Shown here one piece after another: positions 10,315 through 21,599 of a DNA stretch of 64,000 nucleotides. Location of the stretch: NCBI GenBank assembly GCA_039090855.1, contig CM077022.1:70828971-70892970 (forward strand), written 5' to 3'. The DNA is from Macrothele yani. Taxonomy: Eukaryota > Arthropoda > Arachnida > Araneae > Macrothelidae. A model generated the notes under the pieces. It was not told the origin of the DNA, did not search any database, and worked only from the letters and a program-made list of their open reading frames with translations. The translations under genes were made by a program, and so were the position numbers. Positions within the stretch are counted from its first letter, which is position 1. The number at the start of each line of letters is the position of its first letter.

Positions 10315-11748
10315 TGCACTGACGGAAAAAAATCCCAACACCACGAAAAAATAGTATAGTTGTAGAGGAATGAAATAGCGGCAATAAATTTGTATAGGTA
10401 ACATATTTAATCGATTAAGGTTTCAAGATCACAGCTTATTGTAAGCGCGAGAAGAGCCATTTTAAATGTGAAATGCTGGTACATTAATAACCGGTGTAAC
10501 AGCCAGAATGTTGAATTCAAGCACACAAACGTTCATGCATTGTGTCGTACAGGTGCTGGATGTCAGTTTGTGGGATGGAGTTTCATGCCTGTTGCACTTG
10601 GTCGGTCAATACAGGGACGGTTAATGCTGGTTGGGGGTGACGCTGGAGTTGTCGTCCAATGATGTCCCATACGTGCTCGATTGGTGAAAGATCTGGTGAT
10701 CTAGCAGGCCACGGCAACATGTCGACACTCTGTAGAGCATGTTGGGTTACAACAGCGGTATGCGGGCGTGCGTTATCCTGTTAGAACCCCCTCCCCGGAA
10801 TGCTGTTCATGAATGGCAGCACAACAGGTTGAATCACCAGACTGACGAACAACTGTGCCGTCAGGGTGCGTGGGATAACCACGAGAGTGCTCCTGCTGTC
10901 ATAGGAAATTTCTCCCCAGACCATAACTCCAGGTGTAGGTCCAGTGTGTCTCGGCCGCAGACAGGTTTGTTGCAGGCGCTCACCTGGCCTCCTTCTAACC
11001 AACACACGGCCATCACCGGCACCCAGGCAGAACCGGCTTTCATCAGAAAACACAACAGATCTCCACTCCGTCCTCCAATGAGCTCTAGCTTGACACCACT
11101 GAAGTCGCAAACGGCAGTGGTTTGGAGTAAGTGGAATGCACGCTACAGGGCGTCTGGCTCGGAGCTGTTCTTCAAGTAACCGATTTGTAACAGTTCGTTG
11201 TGTCACTGTGGGGGCAACTGCAGCTCGAATTGCTGCAGCAGACGCGGTACGATGCGCCTCGGCCATACGCCGTACACTGCGGTCTTCCCTCTCAGTAGTG
11301 CCACGTGGCCGGCCGGAACCCGGTCTTCTTGAGGCAGTACTTTCCTTTGACCACCGCTGCCAACAATCATGCACAGTGGCTACATTCCTGCCAAGTCGTT
11401 ATGCAATATTGCGGAAAGAAAATCCACCTTCTCGTAGCCCTATTACACGACCTCGTTCAAACTCCGTGAGCTGTTGATAATGGCTTCTTCGTCTTCTTAA
11501 AGGCATTCTTGACTAACATCAACACCCTACGTCGAATCTCAACGATAACTAACGCTCTCGAACGTTACAGCGCGTATTTACAGCAAACCTGCTTTGCATG
11601 TTCCGAGGGTGCTACTAGCGCCACACGTATGCGCCGAGCGCGAAATTTGCATAGACGTCATCTTACAGATGTACTCTCACCGCCTACCAACTGTCGTTTA
11701 TCTAACACAACCCCTTCTTGGTGTTGGCATTTTTTTTTTCCGTCAGTG
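10315..11748 (-). mobile_element. Tc1-like element, family C
   Basis: Terminal repeats TGCACTGACGGAAAAAAAT at left and the complement CACTGACGGAAAAAAA at right, flanked by TA (10313-10314 and 11749-11750). Inner parts CCCAACACC and GGTGTTGG also pair. The transposase lies on the minus strand. Confidence 0.9.
10484..11506 (-). pseudogene. Tc1-like transposase, family C, 340 codons
   Basis: From ATG at 11506 to the terminal TAA at 10484 is exactly 341 codons with no frameshift, a typical Tc1 length. Order: HTH region QQLTEFERGRVIGLREGG, basic linker GRPRGTTERE, first Asp FSDESRFCLG, PGVMVWGEISY, second Asp QDNARPHTAV, and SPDLSPIEHVWD with the Glu. Four in-frame stops break it, near IA-stop-RLG, GF-stop-QDNA, QA-stop-NSIP and CA-stop-IQH. 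All DDE residues are present. Only substitutions have decayed it, which suggests fairly recent death. Confidence 0.9.
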
Positions 11749-12046
11749 TATTTGCTTCTAAACATCCGATTGAAAAATTTGTTTTACCTTTCGATTCCAT
11801 TTACGTCGAAGACTGTTTTAGAAGTAGTCACTTTTCCAAGTTACGCATATATAGTCCGCTAGGGGCATAAAAGTAAACTGCGTTGCTGGATTTCTTAGTT
11901 ATGGTTATGTTTTAGCAAGTATTAAGTATCCCATGCTATTACTTAAAGTTAGTTTTATCGATGTGCAGATTTTCATCCTTGGGAATACATTAATTGCGAA
12001 GAAAATATGTCAAGAAGTTTTACCATTGGAAACATAAGGCAGAGAT

Positions 12047-12257
12047 ATTTTTTTTCGGAGGTTTAACGACCACCGTGAGCAACTCAATGGGCTATAAGCA
12101 GTCGTCCGTCCCTAATTTAGGGTCACTGGTTCCAGGGAAGGGAGAGAGCCAGTGCCGTAAGACAAACACAACATCCATGCCTCACCGGGATTCGAATTCG
12201 GACCCCTTTCGGACGAATGGTCAGAGGCCATCGCTTAGACCACTGCGCCACCGGGTC
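12047..12257 (-). mobile_element. SINE-1, full length
   Basis: Reverse copy, from CGGAGGTTTAACGACC through CTCACCGGGATTCGAA (B-box side) to CACTGCGCCACCGGGTC. Imperfect target duplication GGCAGAGA and GACAGAGA on the two sides. Confidence 0.9.
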
Positions 12258-12685
12258 GACAGAGACTTTAGGTGGAACCACCTTAATTTAAAAGCACAGT
12301 TTGCGAATCTCCACTCAGATATGACTCCTTAAAGTTTAAAAAACTGGTCATTCGTTTCACCTTATTAATGCTCAGTTTTCCGCACTTTTACCTAGTATGT
12401 TCGCTTTGAATTCCTTTTGTTTTCCTACCACACTATTCGAAAATTACGCACTGATTCTACTCGTACACTTTGGCAAATCAGCTATTATTAAATGCGTTGA
12501 ACATAGGCCAACACATGACAGCATACGCAAGTTGTTCACCGGATACATGGTAACTTATTCAACAGAAATACCTGCTCGAACTGCTGCTAAAACATCAAGC
12601 ATGGTTTACGGCGCCAGTCATTTAATCTAGCCACCCTCGCTGCTCCTAATAAAAGAGATGCCGTAGGACCTGTAACCTCACTTGA
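12258..12685. other. No recognised feature
   Basis: A 77-codon plus-strand open frame (12397-12630) has no recognisable motif and no neighbouring splice or promoter context that I can defend. Otherwise plain AT-rich sequence. Confidence 0.4.
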
Positions 12686-12900
12686 GCAGCGGATGGCTTA
12701 GCGGTTAGCGAGTCAGACTATCAATGCAAGGTAATCAGGTTCGAGCCTGGGCTGATCTTTCAAGAGATGGTGTGAGTTACTAACAATCGCTGAATGTCCA
12801 CCGTGCATCGGACGAGCACGTTAAGTGACGGCCCCCAGGGTGGACCCACTGATTAAATGGGTATCCCCTGAAATTCTCTCGCCCCTCTATGTGCAACATC
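12686..12900 (+). mobile_element. SINE-2, single copy
   Basis: tRNA-like head with A-box-like TGGCTTAGCGGTTAGCG and B box GGTTCGAGCCTGG, followed by the body words CACCGTGCATCGGACGAG, CACGTTAAG and GGCCCCCAGGGTGG. The same body order (CGTGCGTCGGATGGGCACGT) occurs in the amplified copy at 26.5 kb. Confidence 0.7.
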
Positions 12901-13730
12901 GCACTTGTACGGTGGCGCCATCTATTGTACTCTAATCTCACTACAAACTGTTCTGTCAAAGTCGCTAGACTTGCTCTCATTCCTTCCGTTTCTGTGTCCT
13001 GCCCAAAAGGCGATCTCGCTGTAGGTGGCTGGGACCTAAAACTCTACTCACTGTGGACGGAAGTCCTACAAGAAAATGACAAATACTGTAACCTCACCTC
13101 CGCCTTTCTAACGCACAGCATTCTTATGTCCCGCTCCCGATCTGTATGAACGCAAAGGCAAATACCGATTCTTGGTGCTGTCAACGATGAAAATTCGCGA
13201 GTGTCAAATTCTCAGTACGAGTGCGCTGTGCCACATCTTTCTGGATCTTAGAGCATGTAAAAGACCGTGTTTGCGTTAGTCGAGAAACACTGACTTTGTA
13301 TTAGATTAGCGTACAAAGTTCAGTTTTTCGGCATCAAATTTTTCCGGCCCCTGCTTCCGTCTTCGGTCCCGAAGTACTTTAAGCACCGTCGAAGTACGTC
13401 GTGTATTCCTCCGCTGCAGTGCTGCCTGAGACTGTTACCTGAAATCAGTAGCCAGAAAAAAACAGTAGATCAGTTTTTTTTTTTTTTTTGCTTGGAATTT
13501 GTACCACCTGACAAATGTAATGCAGCATCGGATGCTATTTCAATACGAAGAAACACTTAAGGCTACAATCCACAAACTACTATTAAACACCGGAATGAAA
13601 ATTCAAATTACACAATCCTGAGTCCCTTAGATATTACTAATGATCAGCTTTAAAAACAATGCTCTCCATTAAAATTAATGGTGTAAATAATGTTATTGGC
13701 CTTTTACGTAGTCACAGTTGTATAGGTCGC
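12901..13730. other. No recognised feature
   Basis: Mixed-composition sequence with a T-run near 13475. The open frame at 12889-13149 begins inside SINE-2 and shows no known domain. Confidence 0.4.
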
Positions 13731-13756
13731 ATTTTTTGTCTTCCTAAGAACAAATA

Positions 13757-14935
13757 TTAGGGGCATGCAAAAGTTTCCGCCGTTTTAAGGAGAAAGGAGA
13801 CAGGAACAATCAGGGAACCAGTACACATTTATTCAACGAAATATTGGCCGTTAGCATAAATGACCTTTTGCCATTTTTCAGGCAACAAATGAATGCCCCT
13901 GTGATAGGACTTGGGTTTTGAGCTGAAGAACGCAGTAACGAAATTTTCCACCTCTGGAACTGTGGTGAACCGTTGTTGGGCTAGAGCATGTTGCATAGAG
14001 CGAAACAGATGAAAGTCTCAGGGTGCAATGTCTGGGGAGTAAGTCGGGTGCGGTAAAACCTCCCAGTGTAACTGTTCAAGGGCTGATTTCGTGGTGGCAG
14101 CGACTAGTGGTCTGGCATGGGCGGCGTCCTTTACCTGTCCATGGGCGTTTTTGCTCGATTGCGACCTTCAGTTTCATCAACTGATTGCTATATCGCTGTG
14201 AAGTGATTGTGTCTCCCTGTTTCAACAGTTCGAAGTACAGCATTCCGTGCATACCCCACCACACATACAGCAGCACCTTTTCCCCGTGGATATCATGTTT
14301 TGCAGTGGATGTTGATGACTGGCCTGGGTCAACCCAGGATCGCTTGGCTACGGGGTTGTCGCAATAGACCCATTTTTCATCACTGGTGACAACCTTCCCC
14401 AAGAAATTGTTCCCTTGAAACCTCTTCAACAACGACATGCAGATGCCCAATCGTTGACCAGTATTACGCTCCGTTAAAGTTCGCTGAACCCACTTACCAG
14501 TCTTCTGGATCTTCCCCAAGGCCTGTAGACGCCATACCACCGTCGATTGAGCCACTTTCAAACGTTTTGACAGTCGCGTGGTTTATTGTGTGTCATCCTC
14601 TTGTAACAGCGATTCCAGCTCCTCGTCTGCGAGTTTCTACGGTCAACCTGCACGTGCTTAACTTTCAAGCTTAGATCACATTTCTTAAACCTGGCAAACT
14701 ATTCTCGACACGTCCGCTTACCCATTACAGTTTCCCCATACGCCTGACATATTGAACGGTATGATTCACTCGCACTTTTCCCTGAATTAAACACGAATAA
14801 CAAACAGTGCCGCAATTGAACTTTATCGACCACCATGCTTGGTTTCATGTACGAACTGACAGCACGGGTCACCGGCCGGTTAGACCCCCACAGCGCCCAC
14901 TAGCGGGGCCAGCAGAAGCTTTTGCATACCCCTAA
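13757..14935 (-). mobile_element. mariner-like element
   Basis: Inverted termini TTAGGGGCATGCAAAAGTTT and, at right, the complement of TTAGGGGTATGCAAAAGCTT. TA duplications lie at 13755-13756 and 14936-14937. Length 1179 bp is close to typical mariner size. Confidence 0.9.
13829..14848 (-). pseudogene. mariner transposase, DD34D type, broken
   Basis: Starts MKPSMVVDKVQLRHCLLFVF and ends WQKVIYANGQYFVE, stop. The first catalytic Asp is in TSDEKWVYCDNP, with the mariner block SWVDPGQSSTSTAKHDIHG and KVLLYVWWGM. The second Asp region (usually HDNARPH) reads AAHARPL in another frame, so that Asp is lost. The third region is SPDIAP, stop, DFHLFRSMQHAL. Frameshifts and stops leave a 161-codon central frame at 14076-14561. 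Non-functional. Confidence 0.9.
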
Positions 14936-15049
14936 TAGTTGATACTCACTCTTCTTACTAAACGATACCCCGATATTCCCAAAGTACGTGAAATAAATAC
15001 TATACTAAAAAAAGTAGCATTAACATACTTATCTTACTACACTCATCGT

Positions 15050-16466
15050 CAAAAAAATTATTACACCCAGAAGGTCGTGACGGACTGAAATGATATTCTT
15101 GAGGAAGGTAAAGGCTAGCAGGAACAATAAATGCTTAAACATTGAGACTGATATGGGCCATATTTATTGAGCTACACGCCAATAAATAGTGTCTATCAGT
15201 GTGGCGTCAGGCAGCCATGTTTGCTCACACAGAATGCCAGACGTCTTGGCATGGAGTTCTACAGGTTCTTAATGGTGTCATGCGATAAGCAAGCCCATGC
15301 AGCTTGAATCTTCTCACGCAGCTGCAGATAGTGCATTAGGGGTGAAGTGTAGTTAGCACGTCCAATAGCATCCCTCACATTTTCAATCGGCGAGAGGTCT
15401 GGCGATGCGGCTGGTCATGACAGAGTGTCAGTGCCTTGAAGGCAAGCTCTCGAGACAGCAGTAGTATGCGGATGAGCGTTGTCCTCCTGGAAAATCTCAC
15501 CGGAGTGAGCGTTCAGTAAAGGTAGGGCCACTGGTCGCAGGACCTCATTAACGTAACGTTGGGCTCTCAAAGTGCCTGTAATGAACACCAAAGGTGATCT
15601 GGCATCGTAGGCAATTGCACCCCACACCATTACACCAGGTCTTCTGAACGTTTGACGCTCGGCAACAAACCGTTCTCCTTCGCGCTGACCACGGTGTCTC
15701 CATACACGGATTCGGTGGTCGTCTCCTCCAAGACAAAAGCGGGGCTCGTCAGTGAAGAGCACCCGCTGCCATTCTGCGTGGTTCCATGACAGTCTGACAC
15801 GACGCCATTGCAGTCTTTGGTGACGATGCACTGTTGTTAAGAGCAGTCGTCGCAACGGCCTGCGTGCGTGTAGTCCTACGTCGTACAGCCGTCTGCCAAT
15901 GGTGCTGGCACTAATCGGACTTTGCATGGAGAGCACCACTGCTTGCTGAATATCCGCAATGGTGGCTGTTGGGTCACTCCGCGCATGTCGGACAACCCGT
16001 CGGTCCTCTGTTTCTGTGGTTCGTGGAGGTCTCCCAGACCCTTCATGTCCCTTCTGCGTGTCTTGTTCTATCCACTGCCGTCAACAGCGTGCATGGTGAT
16101 ATCTGCAAGACCGGTATGGCTCGCAATACGGCAATAAGACCGTCCCGCTTCCCGGAGCCCAACGATGCGGCCCCTCGAACTCCTTGAATTGCTTCCGAAC
16201 TTTTCTCCGATGCATACTTCACTTGCAAAAGATGCAACTAACGCAACAGCACGAGTCAGAATGGCAAGCACGCGTAACGGGACGACCTTATTTAGCCGGT
16301 CAGTTACAGCGCTACGACCCCTCCTTGCTTGCGTCACATGCGCTGCCGATCGTGATACCTGAATCATTTGCATGTCTCACGATGTCAAACCTACCCACCA
16401 AGTTTCATTCCTGTCGGTTGCTTTCTTCTGGGTGCAACTATTTTTTTTTTTTTTTTACGATGAGTG
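15050..16466 (-). mobile_element. Tc1-like element, family D, copy 1
   Basis: Terminal repeats CACTCATCGTCAAAAAAATT and the matching right end (AACTATTTT…ACGATGAGTG). TA on both sides (15048-15049, 16467-16468). The right T-run is expanded relative to copy 2. Confidence 0.9.
15196..16215 (-). pseudogene. Tc1-like transposase, family D, copy 1
   Basis: N-terminal part RRKVRKQFKEFEG and GRIVGLREAGRSYCRIA is frame-broken. The central frame (15415-15939) carries GRRLYDVGLHARRPLRR, first Asp FTDEPRFCLGGDD, PGVMVWGAIAYD and second Asp QEDNAHPHTTAVS. It then stops at TGA after GTDTLS. Past the stop the same frame continues SPDLSPIENVRD with the catalytic Glu, then LAFCVSKHGCLTPH and a stop. The TGA probably replaces a Trp codon and is shared with copy 2 at 39.3 kb. 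Confidence 0.85.
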
Positions 16467-16540
16467 TATATACGCTTTCCTTATATTCTGGGGTTTGACA
16501 AAATACTGAGGAGAATCTTTGTGTAAAAGACTAATTATTT

Positions 16541-16784
16541 TCCTAAAATAAAAAAAAAAATCATGAAAACAAGTATCAATTTTGAAAACAACATAGCAGG
16601 TGGATAATTTTTAGTCTTCGTCAGCTATTTCTCTTTAGACCAGTTCTTACGGGAATCTTATGGATTGGATTAGTAGTTGGCGAGTACTGAAAGGATGCAG
16701 ACACTTTTAGACAGCATGCCCCCAAGTGTGTTAGATAAAACACATTGATGTACTCTCTTGGACAGCTCCATTGCCTACAGAATA
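16541..16784. other. No recognised feature
   Basis: AT-rich spacer following repeat X. No frame, repeat end or tRNA-like head seen. Confidence 0.4.
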
Positions 16785-17010
16785 GCCTTGCCTGGTGATC
16801 TAGCGACTAGTAACAAGACTCTTACACCCCGTGGTATCTGGGTGGAAGTCAGGACTGACTGATAAAGACATACCTTTCTGTACTTCACTTCCTCGTGTTT
16901 GTCCTATCTGGCACCTTTGCCCAAATCTCCTAGCTTCCTACTTCTAAGGACTGTTTAAAATCTAGAGTCTGATACTTCCTCTCTAAATTCCTTTACAACA
17001 ACATTTCTTC
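16785..17010 (+). mobile_element. Old SINE-2 body copy
   Basis: Shares CTTCCTCGTGTTTGTCCTAT, CCAAATCTCCTAGCTTCCTA, CTTCTAAGGACTGTTTAAAA and TCTGATACTTCC with the SINE-2 array at 26.6-27.9 kb. The head is degraded. Confidence 0.65.
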
Positions 17011-17222
17011 ATCGTTCTTTTCAATCAACTTTCAAAAAAATATAATTCCGCTGAAATAACTGTAGGACTTTTTAACTTCTCTAAGGCATTCGATAAAAGA
17101 AACCATACAAGTTATTTTATAGTTCATAAAGGGGGGAGGGAACTCAAATAATGAAAAATATTGTCTCAAGCGAAAAAATTAGACCTAATAGAAAATCCAG
17201 GAGGTGGCTTATAAAACAAAGA

Positions 17223-18110
17223 AAAATCAGTAGATTACAAAATCTATCAGTAGACGGGTGTCGAAATCAGTAGATCTACTGATTTGGACTCCTGTCTACT
17301 GATAAATTTTTGTAATCAACTGATTTTTATATCGCCATGAAACTTGGTACTGCAGCGTTGCCATTCTACTGATTTTGACTCAAATCTACTGATAAATTTT
17401 CGTGATCCACTGATTTTTATATCGCCATAAAACCTGGTAGCAGTGCTGTCGTTCTACTTATTTTGACTCCTTTCTACTGATAGATTTTCGTAATCTTCTG
17501 ATTTTTATATCGCCTTGAAACTTGGTAGCAGTGTTGCCATTCTACTGATTTATCAGTAGATCTACTGATTTTGACTCCTGTCTACTGATATATTTTCGTA
17601 ATATATTGATTTTTATATCACCATGAAACTTGGTAGCTGTGTTGCCATTCTACTGATTATGACTCAAATCTACTGATACATTTTCGTAATCTATTGATTT
17701 TTATATCGCCATGAAACTTTGTAGCAGTGTTGTTATTCTACTGATTTTGACTCCTGTCTATTGATAGATTTTCGTAATCTACTGATTTTTATATCGCCAT
17801 GAAACTTTGTAGCAGTGTTGCCATTCTACTGATTTTGACTCAAATCTACTGATAAATTTTCGTAATCTGATTTTTATATCACCATGTAACTTGGTACTTA
17901 AGTTTCAAGGCTTTATAAAAATCAGTAGATTACGAAAATCTATCAGTAGACAGGAGTCAAAATCAGTGGAATAGCAACACTACTACCAAGTTTCATGGCG
18001 ATAAAAAAATCAGTAGATTACGAAAATCTATCAGCAGACAGGAGTCAAAATCAGTAGAATGGGAATACTAATAAATTTTTGTAATCTACTGATTTTTATA
18101 TCGTCGTGAA
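17223..18110. repeat. ~88-bp tandem array with inversions
   Basis: Units contain TCTACTGATTTTTATATCGC, CATGAAACTTGGTAGCAG, TGTTGCCATTCTACTGATTT and GACTCC or GACTCAAA. The ATCGCC word recurs at 17331, 17421, 17509, 17617, 17705, 17793 and 17878, so the usual step is 85-90 bp with one 108-bp step. The first ~50 bases and the stretch about 17900-18060 are in inverted orientation. The junction word ATCAGTAGATCTACTGAT is palindromic. No coding capacity. Confidence 0.85.
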
Positions 18111-18149
18111 ACTCGCCACCCGTACCTCATGTGAGACTCTCTCATGAGG

Positions 18150-18306
18150 TACGGTTGGCGTGCTTGTCTTGTGTTGCTGACTCCGTTCTTTTGAAGAAAC
18201 CAGTGTTCTTTAATTAGAGATGGGTGACTGTCCATAGGACCCCTTAAACTTACTCATCGTGGTAGTTCAACTCCTCCACTACCCGAAAAAAAAAAAAAAA
18301 AAAAAA
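18150..18306 (+). mobile_element. Old SINE-1 relative with poly(A)
   Basis: Words CATGAGGTACGGTTGGCGTG, GAAACCAGTGTTCTTTAATT, AGATGGGTGACTG and TCATCGTGGTAGTTCAACTC, then a 20+ base A-run. It corresponds to the SINE-1 body with strong divergence. Confidence 0.6.
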
Positions 18307-18310
18307 AAAA

Positions 18311-19058
18311 GAGAGACGCTGTACGTGTCATAAAATAGAACATTGGCGATCCCCAATAATTTCTGGAGTTAAGTGAATTATTCCGCATCCTCATTTCCAC
18401 CGATTCGAAATCAACAGATTGTCGGATATCAGAGCCTCCAGTATTCTTGGATGAAAAATCTTATTTATTTCTCACCAGCAATCTTGTATCACGATGGCTG
18501 TTTCGTTGTGATGACAGGCTTCTGTGGATTTGTTTATGGAGGAAACATCATGGGATGTTCGTCAGGTGTTTTCAAGCGAAAGAAAATTTTCGGCGTTATT
18601 TAAATAAACTGCTCCTTCAGCGTGTTGAGAACAGGAAGTCGTTCTCACCCGGAACCCGACAGCGAGGTTGCGTCTGCATCAACTATAAATGCAGTTTGCA
18701 TAAGAAATATGTTACGTCAGTGTCTGCTGCTGAATGTCGGAGGCCAAGTTTGGGCCGAAGGTTAGTCAGGATGAATATTTATTGAAATCTGAAAAAGAAA
18801 AACCATACGTCTCCTCTTTGGATTCTCTACTGCGAGAATTTACTCGCTGTCAAGACTTCTCATCCTAAACTGAAATTAAATAGAAAAGTGTAGAAGAGAT
18901 GACAAAATTTAAGTACCTAAATATAATATCAATGTGGTATTTATTTTTATTTAAGAAAATATACAAGCTGGTTCTCCATCTTACAAATCAGGCAAAAAAA
19001 AAAAAAAGAAAGACAAAAAAATTGCGCACACTGTATAATTTTTTCTGAAATTGGGACG
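18311..19058. other. Unrecognised; open frames without known domain
   Basis: Overlapping frames at 18373-18603 and 18447-18785 show no family I recognise. They could be a decayed insertion. The AT-rich tail ends just before the Tc1-G terminus. Confidence 0.35.
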
Positions 19059-19060
19059 TA

Positions 19061-20281
19061 CACTATATTGACAAAAGTCACCGGACACCCCTTCCAAAGC
19101 AAATGAACGGATCCGTTGCGTTGTTAAGATGCGCGGTACAGCTGCAAACGGTATAAAAACAAGCCTGCAGCTGACCGCGATCATATCGCACTGTGAGGTT
19201 GAGTGAAAATGTCGCTGAACTGACTTTGAGAAAGGAAAGATTGTTGGGTGTTATATTAGTGGGTTGTCCATAAGAGAACCCGAAAGGTGTTTAAACATAC
19301 CCAAGTCAACTGTTTTGGATGTACTGAATAAGTGGAAGACACATGGCGTACCTGAAGCAGCAAAACCTACAGGCAGACCAAAGAAAATCAGTGATAGAGG
19401 ACGTCGAAGCCTCAGGAGAGTCGTTACAGCTAATCGACGGAGTACTTACTGCACAGGACCTCAGTATACAGGTGAGTAACAATGCTGGAACCTCGGTATG
19501 TAAACGTACCATTCGCAGAGAACTTCATTCCATGGGTTACCGTGGTCATGCGGCTGCTCATAAGCCTTTCATCTCCACTCGGAATGCTACTCGTCGTTTA
19601 GCATGGTGTAAAGAACACTTCTCGTGGACCGTAGATCAAACGGGTCCTATGGACTGACGAATCCAGATACACGATCCATCAGTCTGATGGCAGTGTGTGG
19701 GTATGGCGGCAGCTGGGATAACGCTATTTACCACAGTGTACTGTTCCTACGGTCAAGTTTGGAGCTGACAGTGCACTCGTGTGGGGGTGTTTTTCGTGGT
19801 ATGGTCCCGTCCCATTGGTTATCGTGGGCAAACCTGTTAACCAGCACGTCTACCTCTATAATTTGCACAATTATGCACTACCAACTCTGTGGCAATACTA
19901 TGGAACCGAGACTTGTTGGTACCAGCAGGATAATGCAGCGAGCCATAAAGCAAGGACTGTTACTGCGTGTAATTCTGTATCATCTGTGGACTGCCCAGCA
20001 CAGAGCCCTGATCTTAATCCCATAGAGCACTTATGGGATGAATGCGCCGCATAAGAAGTTTGGAACCAAGGCATATTACTAAGCAACAGTTAGCTGCAGC
20101 ATTATGTACAGAATGGAAGCGCATACCTATCGCTGTTTTGCAAAACCTTGTCGAAAGCATGTCTCGAAGAGTCAGTTCATACATTAAGGCAAAAGGTGGA
20201 CCGACACCGTACTAATGTATGTCAATAAATGCTATGTTGTGTTTCTCTTCTAGGTGTCAAGTGACTTTTGTCAATATAGTG
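19061..20281 (+). mobile_element. Tc1-like element, family G
   Basis: Inverted termini CACTATATTGACAAAAGTCA and the complement at right (GTGACTTTTGTCAATATAGTG). TA at 19059-19060 and 20282-20283. A partial left end of the same family is at 40778-40847. Confidence 0.9.
19209..20215 (+). pseudogene. Tc1-like transposase, family G, frameshifted
   Basis: Reads in pieces. The helix-turn-helix SIREPERCLNIPKSTVLDVL with GRPKKISDRGRRSLRRVV is at 19264 onward. ERTI-type linker and MGYRGHAAAHKPF follow in a second frame. The first Asp WTDESRYTIH is near 19650 in a third frame. GADSALVWGCFSWYG, second Asp QQDNAASHKA, DLNPIEHLWDE and the terminal KAKGGPTPY complete the order. All three catalytic residues survive. 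At least three frameshifts or stops inactivate it. Confidence 0.85.
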
Positions 20282-20283
20282 TA

Positions 20284-21104
20284 TAATCTTTTGAATGCAT
20301 ATCTATAATTTCTCTTTTATTTAATGTTACGCATTCATTTAATTTTTAATCAGATTACCTAGCGTGCGAACCCTAGTTTGTTTCCATATGATGTATTTTC
20401 CTGGGCTTCTAAAGTTTAGTTTTGCAAAAAAAGGTATCCAAGTTTATGTTTCAGATGTTTCGCCAATGTCTGACAATTCGAACATTAAAATTTAATATAC
20501 CGTGTACAAGAAATGCTACATTAAAACATGATGATTAATGGCGACGCTCTCCTGCGTCATAAGAAATAATCATCGAACACAAAACTGTCTTTGTATATTT
20601 TCGCAACTTTGATTTGTTCTTCTAAGAAATTAATTTCTTCTTCGCCCTGTAGCTCTATTAACTCGTTGGTAGACTCCATGATGTTAAGATTGTAAAAAAT
20701 AGCAAACAGTAAGGGATAATCAAATAGCGAAAACATTGAATCAGCTGCCATGTTGGTCCGCAGAAATCCACTTCTGACGTCACATGAATAAGGTCCATTG
20801 TGGATAGCATATCATATGAAATTTTGGTTATTGTCTTCGACCATATATAGTGATAGACTGCGCATGGCATCAAAATCTCTGGCTCCAACATCGAAAGCCA
20901 TGAAATCACGTGACATGTGTCAAAAAGATTGGTCAGACATGCCGTGCTTATGGTTGCTCTGAGCGATTTAGTAAAGGTAGTTCTATAACTTTTCATGGGT
21001 AATAAAACGAATTAAATACCTAAGTAGATTATTTGGATGCTTTATATATATAATTTCACTATAGCACTTTGGTGTCGTCATTTTAAAATTTAAGGCTAAA
21101 CGCC
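20284..21104. other. No gene; short shared repeat words
   Basis: Around 20795-20835 the words GTCCATTGTGGATAGCATAT and CATATGAAATTTTGGTTATTG resemble sequence at about 26285 and 62015, so part of an old dispersed repeat is present. Reverse-strand frames of 64 and 112 codons have no recognisable domain. Confidence 0.4.
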
Positions 21105-21599
21105 ATTTTTAGCACGTCTTTTGTAAAAAAAGATCGTGCTTCTGTTATCGGTTTGTCCGTCCGTCCGTCTGCACCCACGCTATCTCTGCAACTATTAGTC
21201 CGATTTGAAAATTTTTTTTTGCATTGGGAAGCTTGAATTATGCAAATGATGATCCTTTATTTCGTTTTTTTTTTACGATGTACAATTTCGCCGGTAAAGG
21301 GCGTAAATGCAGATGATGTCGAATTCAAAAATACGTTTTATTCCACATATTTGCTTCTAAACATCCTATTGAAATTTTTTTTTTACATTTCGATTCCATT
21401 TATGTCGAAGAGTATTTTAAATATAGTTACTTTTTCAAATTACGCATAGATTTTCCGCTAGGGGGCGTAAAAGTAAATTACATTTTTTCCGATAACTCTT
21501 CTTCTAAAACTCCGATTTGAAAAATTGTTTCTTCAGCGGATACATCTCCTGATGGAAAATCTTTTGCATATAATTTCAAATTTTTGGTAAAGAATACTT

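Larger units (their letters stand above)
10068..11882 (-). repeat. Box repeat, copy 3 (reverse, truncated)
   Basis: Starts on the plus strand with TTTAGCACG, a T/A-run and AAAGATCGTGCTTATG, the terminal hairpin of the family. Boxes remain near 10260 and 11860 (CCGCTAGGGGCATAAAAG). The copy is interrupted by Tc1-C: CCATA at 10311-10314 and TATTTGCTTC at 11749 join in undisturbed copies. The 5' half is missing. Confidence 0.75.
13731..16540. repeat. Old repeat X, copy 2, split twice
   Basis: Three pieces match copy 1 in order: 13731-13756 (TTTGTCTTCCTAAGAACAAA), 14936-15049 (ACTCTTCTTACTAAACGATA, CCAAAGTACGTGAAATAA) and 16467-16540 (ACTGAGGAGAATCTTTGTGT). A mariner and a Tc1 separate them, so X is older than both. 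Confidence 0.65.

Noticed and set aside
17223..18110. CRISPR-like array or regulatory repeat
   Set aside because: Degenerate 88-bp monomers, no unique spacers and mixed orientation; it is a minisatellite.
18373..18785. Host gene in overlapping frames
   Set aside because: No known domain, no splice context and low-complexity neighbours; chance frames are expected in this length.
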